From [Flexibacter] sp. ATCC 35208 (GTDB lineage: Bacteria > Bacteroidota > Bacteroidia > Chitinophagales > Chitinophagaceae), in the NCBI RefSeq assembly GCF_001975825.1, contig NZ_MTKN01000001.1:93559-157558 (forward strand): a stretch of 64,000 bases of DNA, read 5' to 3'. Positions 42,257-52,339 of this stretch are shown here, piece by piece (position 1 is the first letter of the stretch; each line of letters starts with the position of its first letter). Position numbers and translations under genes: made by a program. Below the pieces are notes generated by a model. It saw only the letters and a list, made by a program, of their open reading frames with translations. It was not told the DNA's origin and ran no database searches.

Positions 42257-44647
42257 ATGTTTACAATTAAGCCATATTTCATTTTTCTGTATTTTTTATT
42301 TGTCACGCTACCGGTTATGGCACAACAGCTCACTATTTCCGGGGCATTGCAGGACAGCGCTCATTTACCTGTGGCAGGAGCCAGGGTGCAATTGATGAAT
42401 AGTGCGGATCATAAGGTGATGTATACCGCACAGTCAAACAATGATGGTACCTTTCTCCTGAAGAATATTGACAGGGGCAGTTATCTCCTCCATATTCAAC
42501 GTCTTGCTTTTAATGAATATCTGCATGCTATCAATGTCAGTGACACGAATATCAGCCTCCCGGTTATCATTATGAGCGTATCTGTTACTACGCTGAAGAA
42601 CGTTACGGTGAATGGCCGGAAACCAGTGCTGGAAGAAAAACTGGACAGAACCATTCTGAATGTGGAAAACAATGTTGCCTTAACCGGTGCTACAGCGCTG
42701 GATGCTGTGGCCAAAATGCCCGGTGTAAGGGTCTCCAACAGTTCACTTTCCCTGCGGGGAGCGGGGATGCTCAATGTATTGCTGGACGATCGCTTATTGC
42801 ATATATCCGGTGATGACCTGATCAATATGTTGCGCAGTATGCCTGCCAGTGAAGTGCTGAGAATTGAACTGATCCCTAATCCTCCTGCTAAATATGATGC
42901 AGGCGGAAGTTATGGTCTCCTCAACATTGTCACAAAAAAGAAACGACAGGAAGGTTTCAGTGGCAGCGTAAATGGTGCTTTTACCCAGGCGTTTTACAGT
43001 GGGGAGAACGGAGGTGTACTACTGAACCTGAATAGAAATAAATGGAATATCAGTACCAGTCTGAACGGGACAAAATCTTTGTATAACGAACTGACCAATC
43101 CTGTTACTTACTATACTGATCAGACCTGGGATCAACATAGAAAATCAGTGAACGATAATAAAAATATTTTGTCCCGAACGGCTGTTGATTATACTATCAA
43201 TAAGCGGCAGCTGATTGGGTTCACCTACATTTATTCCAGCAGGAAAACCATTACTAATGAGCGTTCTAATACGACTATCGGTCTCAGCAAACTGGATTCC
43301 CTCATAGATGCAAAGAATAATATTGACCGGCATACCCAAAGTCACGACTTCAACCTGCATTATGAAAATAAGTTTGATTCGCTGGGTGGAAAGTTCAGTA
43401 TGGATGGTGGATATTTTACTTTCAATAACAGGTTGGAACAGTTCACCCAAAGTGATGTACTGAGCCCGGATGATGAAATGACCAACAGCTACCGGTTCAG
43501 GAATACGGCTCCACAGGATGTACAGGCTCTTACACTACAGTCAGATGTGAACCTGCGGCCACGGTTTGTGACCTTTTCTTTTGGTGGCAAGTTCAGTTAT
43601 ATTGATACTAAAAGCGGGACTAATTATTATAACTATACTGACCTGGGGTATAAATATGATACGACAAAGAGTAACTCATTCACCTATAAAGAAAGGATTG
43701 AAGCGCTGTATGTCAATGCCCTGAAAAATAAAGGTAAATGGGCTTTCCAGGTGGGGCTGCGTGCGGAGTATACACAGACTACCGGCATCTCTGTCACCCA
43801 GGATCAGACGACTAAGAATGATTACCTGAAATTATTCCCCACTTTCTATATCGGGTATACAAAAGATAAGCAGAACAGCTTTTCTTTTTCTTACGGAAAG
43901 CGGATCAACAGGCCGAACTACTGGTATCTGAATCCTTTTAAACAATACATCAGCGAGTATTTTTATTATGAAGGTAATCCCTACCTGCAGCCTTTTTATA
44001 ACAATACTTTTCAGCTGAATTATATACACAACAATATGTTCATTACCCGGCTACAGGCCAATATACTAAACAATGTATATGATCAGATCCTGTTGACGGA
44101 CGAAGTGACGAAGGTATCCCGCCTCACGAGACAAAACTATTATTCACAGCGTAATTATGGGATCAATGAAACTGTGAATGTGAATGTGGGCAACTGGTGG
44201 GAAAACTCCAGCACGGCTGCCGTGTATTACATCGATACCCGCTCTAAATTAGCAAATACTGCCAGTCAGCATGGATGGGGGGCTGATGTATCTACCAGCA
44301 ATACTTTTTATTTCAATAAAGGGAAGACTGTTATGGGGGGCGTGGATGCTACCTATACTTTTCCACAGCTGTCAGGTGTGAACAAATTTGATGCTTATTA
44401 TGGAGTGGACCTTGGTGTCACAGTATTGTGTTATCAAAAGAAGTTAATTCTTGGTCTGAATGCGACCGACATTTTCAGAACCATGAAGACACGGTTCCAT
44501 AGTACGGTAGATGGTGTAACCACTTATTACAACAATTATTTTGATGCCCGGAAGGTGCGTGTGTCTGTCTCTTATAAGTTTGGTAAAACCAAGAACAGGC
44601 AGCAAAGTAAGCTCAGTAATACTGAAGAGAAAGGTAGAACCTATTAA
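42257..44647 (+). CDS. TonB-receptor-like outer membrane beta-barrel protein of the RiPP operon
   Basis: A 796-residue outer-membrane protein with signal peptide (FVTLPVMAQQ), an N-terminal carboxypeptidase-like domain (LTISGALQDSAHLPVAGARV), a plug-like segment (LDAVAKMPGVRVSNSSLSLRGAG, then VLRIELIPNPPAKYDAGGSYG) and a C-terminal 'outer membrane beta-barrel' region. It is shorter than SusC proteins and lacks a SusD partner. Location between precursors and LanB, with 9 nt to the dehydratase gene, suggests a role in passing the mature peptide through the outer membrane or in self-protection (inference); a plain uptake receptor is the alternative. Confidence 0.85.
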   Translation: MFTIKPYFIFLYFLFVTLPVMAQQLTISGALQDSAHLPVAGARVQLMNSADHKVMYTAQSNNDGTFLLKNIDRGSYLLHIQRLAFNEYLHAINVSDTNISLPVIIMSVSVTTLKNVTVNGRKPVLEEKLDRTILNVENNVALTGATALDAVAKMPGVRVSNSSLSLRGAGMLNVLLDDRLLHISGDDLINMLRSMPASEVLRIELIPNPPAKYDAGGSYGLLNIVTKKKRQEGFSGSVNGAFTQAFYSGENGGVLLNLNRNKWNISTSLNGTKSLYNELTNPVTYYTDQTWDQHRKSVNDNKNILSRTAVDYTINKRQLIGFTYIYSSRKTITNERSNTTIGLSKLDSLIDAKNNIDRHTQSHDFNLHYENKFDSLGGKFSMDGGYFTFNNRLEQFTQSDVLSPDDEMTNSYRFRNTAPQDVQALTLQSDVNLRPRFVTFSFGGKFSYIDTKSGTNYYNYTDLGYKYDTTKSNSFTYKERIEALYVNALKNKGKWAFQVGLRAEYTQTTGISVTQDQTTKNDYLKLFPTFYIGYTKDKQNSFSFSYGKRINRPNYWYLNPFKQYISEYFYYEGNPYLQPFYNNTFQLNYIHNNMFITRLQANILNNVYDQILLTDEVTKVSRLTRQNYYSQRNYGINETVNVNVGNWWENSSTAAVYYIDTRSKLANTASQHGWGADVSTSNTFYFNKGKTVMGGVDATYTFPQLSGVNKFDAYYGVDLGVTVLCYQKKLILGLNATDIFRTMKTRFHSTVDGVTTYYNNYFDARKVRVSVSYKFGKTKNRQQSKLSNTEEKGRTY

Positions 44648-44656
44648 ACTTTTTGT

Positions 44657-47600
44657 ATGAAGGATTACGTGTTAGAAGATTTTTATTTGCTGCGTACCCC
44701 GGCAAAACCCATCGAGGAGATCCTGTATCTGAATGAACTGCTGGATCAGGGCAACCTGGATGCAGTGAAGCAGCTTTGTCGTGACCCTTATTTTTCTGAG
44801 GCCATTTATATTTCATCCAGGGATTTATATATGTCTCTCCAAAAATGGTTGGAAGGCGAGGAATTATCTCCCAAAAAATTGAAGAAATTATTGACGGGAC
44901 TGCAAAAGTATTACTCCCGCATGTGTACCCGCAGTACACCCTTTGGTCTGTTTGCCGGTTCTGCCTGTGGAAGCATTCATGAGCAGCAAAGTGGGGTCAG
45001 CTTTGATAGTAATAAAATACGGAAAGCGACGCGGTTTGATATGAGTTATATCAATGAACTCACGCATCAGCTGGCCAAGCAGCCGGCAATAAAAGAGCAG
45101 ATCAGGTATTATGTGAATAACACCTTGTACAAGGTGGGGTATCGCTACCTGTATGTAGAATATACCATGGTGGCAGGTAAGCGCAATCACGCTTTGAGTG
45201 CACTGACCGCCAGCGATTATATTGATATGGTACTGGAGCTGGCAAAGGAGGGTGTGACCATTCCAGTATTGACAGCCGAAATAGGTAAGACTATTTCTGA
45301 CGAGCAGGCCATCAGCAATTTTATCAATGGTCTGATTGCTTCGCAGGTACTTACACATGAATTGACGCCTGCTATTGCCAACGAAAATTTTGTACCTGCC
45401 TTTATTCAGCGCCTTCAGGAGCTTGGGCAGGGGCAGATGTGTGTACCATTGCAAGAAGCGTTGCACGTCATGAAGGATGAAAAGATCTCGCTGCCCGGTT
45501 TTCAGGCAGTGGAAGAAAAGGCCGGGAGCGTGATACCTGTGAATGGGCTGGAGGTGCTGCAAACAGACATGTTCTATAATATGCAGCAGAATAACCTGAA
45601 CAAGCAGGTGATCAGTGAGCTGGCGGAGGCGTCTTATGAACTGAGCAGCGCCATTCCTTCTTATGTTCCTTCCCAGCTGGAAACCTTTATGAAGAAATTT
45701 GCAGAGCGGTATGAACAGGCGGAAATTCCACTGGTACTGGCCCTGGACCCGGATGTAGGCATTGGCTATGGGCTGGCTACTACCGGCAATGTGGAATACA
45801 TGCCTTTGATTGAAAAACTGGCGATCACACCAGGTGGTGGGGATGCTGCCCGTAAGCGACTGGCTTTTGAAGACCTGGTGGAAAATAAGATGCGTAGCTG
45901 GTGGCAAACCGGTGGACAGGTTATCACACTCACTGCGGCTGACCTGGAGATGTTAAGATCCAGGAAAGAGGCAGACCGGCTTACACAGTCAGCATCCTGT
46001 TATATGTTCGGCAGTTTGCTGGCAGTTTCCTGCGAAGCGATTGACAGGGGGGAATATGCATTTCTGGCCACACAGTTGCATGCGCCTTCTGCGGCCAAAC
46101 TGATGGCCCGTTTTGCGCATGGGGACAGTCATCTGAAAGAAAAAATGTTGCATATCACCCGCACCGAGCAGGAGGTGAACAGAGAGCGGATCATGGCGGA
46201 AATTGCTTATGTGCCGGAAGGCCATTTTGCGAACCTGTCGCTTCGTCCTGCACAACGGAACTATGAGATTGCATTTCTGAGTCAGTCTGCCGTAGAACCG
46301 GCCTATAGGATTGATGTCAACGACATCCTCGTCTCCATTAGGAATAACCGGATTGTGGTGCGGTCCAGGCGATTGAACAAAGAAATCCTGCCTTGCCATA
46401 CCAATGCATTTAATACAGACCTGGCCCAGCCATTTGTGCGCTTTCTGACAGATCTGCAGTCGATGTTTGTGAACACGGGTTTCAGGTGGCAATGGTACAA
46501 CTATGCGCCGGAGCCTCATTTGCCAAGGGTGGAATATAAAAAGATCATCCTGCACAGGGAAAAATGGTTCCTGGCCAGATCCAGGAACAGTACGGACGAA
46601 GCATTGATGGATATACTGCATGCATTTTTGGAAAAATACCAGGTACCCCGCTATGTGATCCTTTCAGAGGGGGATAATGAATTGCTGATAGATACCACCA
46701 GCGAATTTTGTAAAGGACATGTGATACAGGCCATGAGAAAGGGTGGGGTTACTTTTTTAGAACACCTGTTGACACCTGAAAATTGTTTTATAAAAGATGA
46801 AAAGGGGAGTTACGGCAATGAGATGGTGATCCCTATGTCTGTGTCCAGTCCGGTGTTTGCGGAGCCACCTGCAAAAGAACTGATCGATTCATCAGTAGGT
46901 TGTCAGCGCACATTTGGCCCGGGTAGCAAGTGGTTATATTTTAAGATCTACAGTGGTTTTAAAACGATGGACCTGTTGCTCAGGGATATTATCCAACCGT
47001 TGGTACAGGAATGGAAAGGTAGTGGTGCGATTGAAAAATGGTTCTTTATCCGCTATAATGACCCGGATAGCCATATCCGTTTACGCCTGCTGAGAGGAAC
47101 TGACCAGGAAGGCTGGTACCGGATTGCAGAAAGACTGAATGCGGAACTGGAACCCCTTATAGAATCTGGACAGGTATTTAAATGTATGATGGATACTTAC
47201 CAGCGTGAGCTGGAGCGCTATGGTGCGCTTACCATGGAAGACAGTGAATCGCTTTTTTGCTATGACAGTGAGGCTGTGATCAATATGCTTGATCACCTGC
47301 AGGGGCAGCGGGGCGAACAGCTGCGTTGGCAAATGGCCCTGTATAATGTAGATCAGCTATTGGATAACTTTCAGTATGACCTGATGCAGAAAAAGGATTT
47401 TATGAAGCAGCTACGGAATTACTTTTTCAGGGAGTTTGCAGGTAGAAGCAGGGAGAGCGCTATCAGGTGTGATCAGTCACTGAGCAATAAATACAGGAAT
47501 AATAAATTGCTGATACAGGAAGTGTTTGTACCAGCCAGGAGAACTACACAGGTACTGGCGGCGATGGAGAGTTATAATGTGAGAGGCGACATGCATGCTG

Positions 47601-47797
47601 CCACTATTAAGAATTTAAAAGGTAAGGTGCAACAGCTGGATGGCCTGCTCAACAGCTATATACATATGACGATGAACAGGACCTTTTTGGCAAGGCACCG
47701 TGTTCATGAACTGGTGGTATATGATACGCTTTACAGGTATTATGATTCACTGGTAGCAATGGGGAAACAATTGTCTTTATCTATAAACGTGAGTTAA
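44657..47797 (+). CDS. lanB: LanB-type lanthipeptide dehydratase
   Basis: A 1046-residue full-length class I dehydratase that should glutamylate Ser/Thr of the precursors with Glu-tRNA and then eliminate to Dha/Dhb. The N-terminal glutamylation domain shows the family signature CTRSTPFGLFAGSACG (residues 90-105). The C-terminal SpaB/thiopeptide-type elimination domain begins near residue 755 (WLYFKIYSGFKTMDLLLRDI) and has the catalytic-type segment WFFIRYNDPDSHIRLRLLRG at about 793-812. Fused domains contrast with the split dehydratase of the pinensin locus of Chitinophaga. It starts 9 nt after the receptor and ends 3 nt before lanC, so it is translationally coupled. Confidence 0.92.
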   Translation: MKDYVLEDFYLLRTPAKPIEEILYLNELLDQGNLDAVKQLCRDPYFSEAIYISSRDLYMSLQKWLEGEELSPKKLKKLLTGLQKYYSRMCTRSTPFGLFAGSACGSIHEQQSGVSFDSNKIRKATRFDMSYINELTHQLAKQPAIKEQIRYYVNNTLYKVGYRYLYVEYTMVAGKRNHALSALTASDYIDMVLELAKEGVTIPVLTAEIGKTISDEQAISNFINGLIASQVLTHELTPAIANENFVPAFIQRLQELGQGQMCVPLQEALHVMKDEKISLPGFQAVEEKAGSVIPVNGLEVLQTDMFYNMQQNNLNKQVISELAEASYELSSAIPSYVPSQLETFMKKFAERYEQAEIPLVLALDPDVGIGYGLATTGNVEYMPLIEKLAITPGGGDAARKRLAFEDLVENKMRSWWQTGGQVITLTAADLEMLRSRKEADRLTQSASCYMFGSLLAVSCEAIDRGEYAFLATQLHAPSAAKLMARFAHGDSHLKEKMLHITRTEQEVNRERIMAEIAYVPEGHFANLSLRPAQRNYEIAFLSQSAVEPAYRIDVNDILVSIRNNRIVVRSRRLNKEILPCHTNAFNTDLAQPFVRFLTDLQSMFVNTGFRWQWYNYAPEPHLPRVEYKKIILHREKWFLARSRNSTDEALMDILHAFLEKYQVPRYVILSEGDNELLIDTTSEFCKGHVIQAMRKGGVTFLEHLLTPENCFIKDEKGSYGNEMVIPMSVSSPVFAEPPAKELIDSSVGCQRTFGPGSKWLYFKIYSGFKTMDLLLRDIIQPLVQEWKGSGAIEKWFFIRYNDPDSHIRLRLLRGTDQEGWYRIAERLNAELEPLIESGQVFKCMMDTYQRELERYGALTMEDSESLFCYDSEAVINMLDHLQGQRGEQLRWQMALYNVDQLLDNFQYDLMQKKDFMKQLRNYFFREFAGRSRESAIRCDQSLSNKYRNNKLLIQEVFVPARRTTQVLAAMESYNVRGDMHAATIKNLKGKVQQLDGLLNSYIHMTMNRTFLARHRVHELVVYDTLYRYYDSLVAMGKQLSLSINVS

Positions 47798-47800
47798 CCT

Positions 47801-48991
47801 ATGGAGACGACCATTAAAAAAGACGTAGTGATCAGTGAAGAAATTGAACGCATCAGGGAAGGTATTACAGGTGTTGAGCACCTGATACAAAATGCCACTT
47901 TCGATACAGGGCTTGCGGGGTATACCTTATTCTACAGTTATTATGCAAAGTATAAGCAGGATGATACTTACCTGGACCTGGCTATGAAATATTTAGAGGA
48001 GGGGCTGGCATTTCTAAACGGTGATTTCAGGCGGGTATATGCAACAGATTCACTGGATAACCATTTGGGACAGATAGGTCGCATGTTATTATTTCTTCGG
48101 GAAACGAACCTGCTGAATATTGATATAGACGATTTTCTGATAAATATAGATGAAGCCCTGGCTACGCTTATGGTCAGTAAGATCGACATGGGTGACTTTG
48201 ATTATAACAGTGGCGCACTGGCGGCAGGGCATTATTTTATGTATCGTATACAAACGAATCCTGCTGTGGCAGTGAATCTCGTTACGTTGGTGAGAGGACT
48301 GCGTGATAAAGCCTATACGGATGAAGACGGCGATTATTATTGGAAATCTCCTTCTATTCATGACAGGGTATACATTGGAATTTCGCATGGTAGTGCTGCT
48401 ATTATGAATATTGTGAGCAGCGTGATGGAAGCGGGTATTGAAGTGAAAATATGTGAGGATATATTGAAAAGGACAGCACACTTTGTGAGCAAACAGATAA
48501 GAACACAGGTACGTGGTATTTTTCCTTTGATGTGGAATGATAAAGTGGAACCGAAGCAGTTTGCGATGTGCTATGGTGATCTTGGAACAGCTTATGGTTT
48601 GTATCGGGCAGCAGGTGCATTGCGGGATACATCTGTAAAGGAGCAGGCCGAAAGAGCGTTGGAAGATTGTTTGTTGCGATCGCGGGAGGATAATCTGACC
48701 CTGGATGCCGGGTATGTATACGGGGCGGCGGGTTTGGCTGCTACATTCGAAAAGGTATATGAAAAAACAAATGATGTGAGATACCTGGAGCGGGCAGATT
48801 ACTGGTATGAGCAGATACCTTTTTACGGTCTTCATGGAGGTCCATATGCCGGTTACAGGAGCAGATTGCTTGAAGCTTCGGATTTCTGGCATGTATGTTT
48901 TGGATGGGGGGTGATTGGAATTGGTATAGCATTGATGCGATATGATGATAAATCATTACCTCCTATTGGAAAGTTACTCATGATCGCTTAA
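47801..48991 (+). CDS. lanC: LanC-like cyclase with a degenerate zinc site
   Basis: A 396-residue protein with the alpha/alpha-barrel repeats of lanthionine synthetase C. In canonical LanC the zinc that activates Cys thiols is held by Cys of a WCYG-type motif and by Cys-His of a CHG motif. Here His 196 (GISHGSAA) and Cys 257 (MCYGDLG) are present, but the CHG motif reads GYVYGAAG (residues 304-311), replacing Cys-His with Val 306-Tyr 307. A later His-Val-Cys triplet (DFWHVCFGWG, about 361-370) lies in the last repeat. The protein may be catalytically altered, act as a scaffold, or use another metal ligand set. The fold assignment is good, the activity uncertain. Confidence 0.85.
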   Translation: METTIKKDVVISEEIERIREGITGVEHLIQNATFDTGLAGYTLFYSYYAKYKQDDTYLDLAMKYLEEGLAFLNGDFRRVYATDSLDNHLGQIGRMLLFLRETNLLNIDIDDFLINIDEALATLMVSKIDMGDFDYNSGALAAGHYFMYRIQTNPAVAVNLVTLVRGLRDKAYTDEDGDYYWKSPSIHDRVYIGISHGSAAIMNIVSSVMEAGIEVKICEDILKRTAHFVSKQIRTQVRGIFPLMWNDKVEPKQFAMCYGDLGTAYGLYRAAGALRDTSVKEQAERALEDCLLRSREDNLTLDAGYVYGAAGLAATFEKVYEKTNDVRYLERADYWYEQIPFYGLHGGPYAGYRSRLLEASDFWHVCFGWGVIGIGIALMRYDDKSLPPIGKLLMIA

Positions 48992-49009
48992 CCTCTTAAA
49001 AGTTGTTGT

Positions 49010-50074
49010 ATGGAAGCACTTCACCGTTCACTGGATACTTTAATGGCTGTATGTGATGATTTACCTGCCAGTACAAAGGAAATCACCATGCTTTATAACT
49101 ATGGAAAACTAATTGCTATTCTGCAGCACAAAGAAATGTTGCCCTATAGCACCGGCGAGGAAGAAATGGAGAGTGTATATGTGCTAACCCGGAAGTTCGG
49201 AGATATTGCAAAGGATATTGTGGTATCGCAAGGAGAGGTTGGATTATCCGGATTTTTTGAATTGGAAAATACGATTGAAAGGCAATTGAACGGACACCTA
49301 TACCTGTATGCCAAGCAATGGGGACTGTCCGTAAAAGCATTGTATTATCATAAGATAAAACAGTATGACAAGGCAGTAGATTTCAGTATGGAATGTGTGG
49401 CGATGAATGATTACCTGATCAATATTGGCATTCATTCCTTGTTCTTTCGCAGCCTGGAGCAGTACAGGAATATTTCACGTTCTTACCTGCGCAGTGGCGA
49501 CTGGCGTACTGGCTGTAAGGTAGCGAATGACCTTATGAAGTTCCTGTTCAATGGTGTACCCGGCTCACTGAAAGGCGGCATTTACCATGATCCTGCTATA
49601 TGGAATGCTATTCCATATGCAAGAGAGTATTATACTTATGAAACTTTCAGGGCGATGGTGTCTATGACGATCAGGATGGCGGCAAATTTTCCGGATTGTC
49701 CTGATATGTATACGGCGATTTTTGAGGGGCTGGAAATTAATGCAGATACTATTGAGCGTGTGATTATATCCAACTGGCTGGAAGTGAAGAATAGTTTCAG
49801 GAAAAAGGACTATCCATTGTTTGTAGACAACTTTATAGAGTTTATGAATGAGCCGGCCAGCATGATGTTCGACCTGCTGAAGATTTCCCTGTTCCAGGAT
49901 ATGCTGGTGCTGATTCAAAGCAGTGATTATGCAAAGAAAGAAGCATTGTTGTTGAAACTGGAAAATCACCTGGATGAAAAGCTGCATGTGAAGGAAAATT
50001 TAAGAAAGGATATTAGTGCGACGAACTTTGCCCTGAATGATTTTAACAGTCATAAGCAACCTCTAAATGCGTAG
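49010..50074 (+). CDS. Unrecognised helical protein of the RiPP operon
   Basis: A 354-residue soluble protein without signal peptide or metal motif. It is predicted by eye to be all-helical with TPR-like pairs (YAKQWGLSVKALYYHKIKQYDKAVDFSMECVAMNDYL: SVKALYYHKIKQYDKAVDF is TPR-like) and ends in a hydrophilic tail. It starts 18 nt after lanC and overlaps the next gene by 8 nt, so it belongs to the operon. Possibilities are a precursor-binding adaptor for the dehydratase/cyclase, or an immunity factor; nothing in the sequence decides. Confidence 0.8.
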   Translation: MEALHRSLDTLMAVCDDLPASTKEITMLYNYGKLIAILQHKEMLPYSTGEEEMESVYVLTRKFGDIAKDIVVSQGEVGLSGFFELENTIERQLNGHLYLYAKQWGLSVKALYYHKIKQYDKAVDFSMECVAMNDYLINIGIHSLFFRSLEQYRNISRSYLRSGDWRTGCKVANDLMKFLFNGVPGSLKGGIYHDPAIWNAIPYAREYYTYETFRAMVSMTIRMAANFPDCPDMYTAIFEGLEINADTIERVIISNWLEVKNSFRKKDYPLFVDNFIEFMNEPASMMFDLLKISLFQDMLVLIQSSDYAKKEALLLKLENHLDEKLHVKENLRKDISATNFALNDFNSHKQPLNA

Positions 50075-52328
50075 GAGATTCCCGATATATAAGCAACTTG
50101 ATAAAATGGATTGCGGACCTACGTGTCTGAAGATGATTGCTGCCTGGTATGGTAAGCACTATTCATTGCAGACATTGAGGGATCATTCTTATATGACCAG
50201 GGAGGGTGTGAATTTAAAAAACATCAGTGACCTGGCGACTAAGATTGGGTTCCGCACGGTAGGTGCGAAATTGTCGTTTGAGCAGTTGGATAGCGAGGCA
50301 ACCCTGCCATGTATATTATATTGGAACCAGAACCATTTTGTAGTGTTGCCACCGCAGGATTATAACAGCAGGAGAAACGGCAAGATACTGGTAGCGGATC
50401 CTGCATTTGGATTGGTAAAGGTGGATAAGGCTACTTTTATAAAGGCGTGGGTCAGAACGGCTGATAATTGTGGAATTGCATTGTTGATGTCTCCGACTGC
50501 ATCGTTTTATGATAACGAGGGGGAAAAAAAAGAGGTAAAGAGCTTTTCGTTTTTGCTGAATTATGTTCGTCCTTATAGAAGTTATTTTTGGCAGTTGTTA
50601 TTGGGAATGTTAGTGGGTAGTGTATTGTCACTGATCGCTCCTTTTTTGACGCAGGCGTTGGTGGATTATGGTATAAACCAGCAGCATCCGGAATTTGTGT
50701 CGCTAATATTGTTTTCACAACTGGCATTATTTGCAGGCAATACGGCGATAGATGTGATAAGGGGATGGTTATTGTTGCATGTTGGTAGCAGGATCAATAT
50801 TTCAATCATATCTGATTTTCTCAGTAAGCTGATGAAATTGCCGGTCAGGTTTTTTGACACCAAGATGCCGGGTGATATTAGTCAGCGGATAGCCGATCAC
50901 AATAAGATAGAATCATTCCTGACGGGCACGTCATTTAATACTTTGTTCTCGCTGGTGAACCTGGTGGTATTTGCTGTCGTACTGGCGGTATATAGTCTTA
51001 CGGTATTCTGGGTATTCTTTGGTGGTTCAGTATGTGCTATTGTCTGGATATTGTTTTATCAGAAGAAGCGGAGAGAGTTGAATTATGCGCGGTTTCAGCA
51101 GCTGACAGATAACCAGAATACCTTGTTTGAGATCGTATCCGGTATGCAGGAGATCAAGATGAACAATAGTGAAACCACGTTCAGGTGGGGATGGGAGCGG
51201 ATACAGGCGAAGATGTTTAAGATCAATGTGAGTGGACTGGCCATCAACCAGTATCAGTTGGTAGGGTCTAATTTCTTTTCACAGTTAAAGAATATACTGG
51301 CTACTTATATTGCAGCCCGTGAGGTATTGAATGGTCATATGTCGCTTGGTATGATGTTGAGCGTATCTTATGTGATCGGGCAACTTAATTCGCCGGTAGA
51401 TCAGTTGATTAACTTTATACAGGGTGCGCAGGATGCGAAGATCAGCCTTGAAAGACTGAGTGAAATTCATACCCGTGAGGAAGAAGAGAAGCCGGATGAG
51501 GTAACGCCGGATCATGAGCTGGTGGCCGTTTCGGAGGCCCCATTGAATGGGCATCATGTAGACATCCTTGCAGAAACAAAACCTTCGAGGGAGGGCATTA
51601 TCCGGTTGCAGGATATTTCCTTCCAATACGGGGGGCCTTCGTCGGCACATGTGCTGAATCATATCAACCTGGACCTGACGATGGGAAAGGTGACTGCTAT
51701 AGTGGGCACCAGTGGTAGTGGAAAGACGACATTGATGAAGCTGTTGTTGAAATTTTATGAGCCGGCAGAAGGGCAGATCTATATTGGTAATACGGCTATG
51801 GGCAATGTATCTCCCCGGTGGTGGAGAGATCAATGTGGGGTGGTGATGACGAATGGGTATATCTTTGCAGATACGATAGCAAAGAACATAACGGTACAGG
51901 AAGATGCAGACCGGGAGAGGTTGTTGTATGCAATCCGGATGGCGAACATTGAGCAGTTTATCAACAATCTTCCATTGGGATTAAATACTAAGATTGGTAC
52001 ATCGGGCAACGATATCAGTTCGGGGCAAAAGCAACGTATCCTGATTGCCAGGGCGATCTATAAGCAACCGAAGTTTATATTTTTGGATGAGGCGACTAGT
52101 ACGCTGGATGCTAATAATGAACGGATCATCATGGAAAACCTGCAGAAGTTTTTTACGGGCCGAACGGTGTTTATTATTGCGCACAGGTTGAGCACAGTAA
52201 AAAATGCAGATCAGATAGTGGTGCTGGAGAAAGGGAAGATTGTGGAAATTGGCAATCATCAGCAATTGACCATGAAGAAAGGGCATTATTTTTCGCTTGT
52301 AAAAAACCAGCTTGAACTGGGTAATTAA
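50067..52328 (+). CDS. lanT: Peptidase-containing ABC transporter (C39 bacteriocin exporter, LanT type)
   Basis: A 753-residue fusion of peptidase, membrane and ATPase domains. The N-terminal C39 domain has Cys 16 in KMDCGPTC, His 90 in NQNHFVV and Asp 111 in VADPAFG, the catalytic triad that cuts after Gly-Gly in the leaders. Six transmembrane helices follow (about 155-460), then an ATP-binding domain with Walker A GTSGSGKT (about 547-554), signature ISSGQKQR (about 650-657) and Walker B FIFLDEATS. It should export the trimmed core across the inner membrane. It overlaps the previous gene by 8 nt; the HlyD-like gene follows after 11 nt. Confidence 0.94.
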   Translation: MRRRFPIYKQLDKMDCGPTCLKMIAAWYGKHYSLQTLRDHSYMTREGVNLKNISDLATKIGFRTVGAKLSFEQLDSEATLPCILYWNQNHFVVLPPQDYNSRRNGKILVADPAFGLVKVDKATFIKAWVRTADNCGIALLMSPTASFYDNEGEKKEVKSFSFLLNYVRPYRSYFWQLLLGMLVGSVLSLIAPFLTQALVDYGINQQHPEFVSLILFSQLALFAGNTAIDVIRGWLLLHVGSRINISIISDFLSKLMKLPVRFFDTKMPGDISQRIADHNKIESFLTGTSFNTLFSLVNLVVFAVVLAVYSLTVFWVFFGGSVCAIVWILFYQKKRRELNYARFQQLTDNQNTLFEIVSGMQEIKMNNSETTFRWGWERIQAKMFKINVSGLAINQYQLVGSNFFSQLKNILATYIAAREVLNGHMSLGMMLSVSYVIGQLNSPVDQLINFIQGAQDAKISLERLSEIHTREEEEKPDEVTPDHELVAVSEAPLNGHHVDILAETKPSREGIIRLQDISFQYGGPSSAHVLNHINLDLTMGKVTAIVGTSGSGKTTLMKLLLKFYEPAEGQIYIGNTAMGNVSPRWWRDQCGVVMTNGYIFADTIAKNITVQEDADRERLLYAIRMANIEQFINNLPLGLNTKIGTSGNDISSGQKQRILIARAIYKQPKFIFLDEATSTLDANNERIIMENLQKFFTGRTVFIIAHRLSTVKNADQIVVLEKGKIVEIGNHQQLTMKKGHYFSLVKNQLELGN

Positions 52329-52339
52329 ATCCTTGTAGT

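Noticed and set aside
44888..45907. 339-codon minus-strand frame inside lanB
   Set aside because: Shadow of the dehydratase frame; lanB carries the family motifs and fits the operon.
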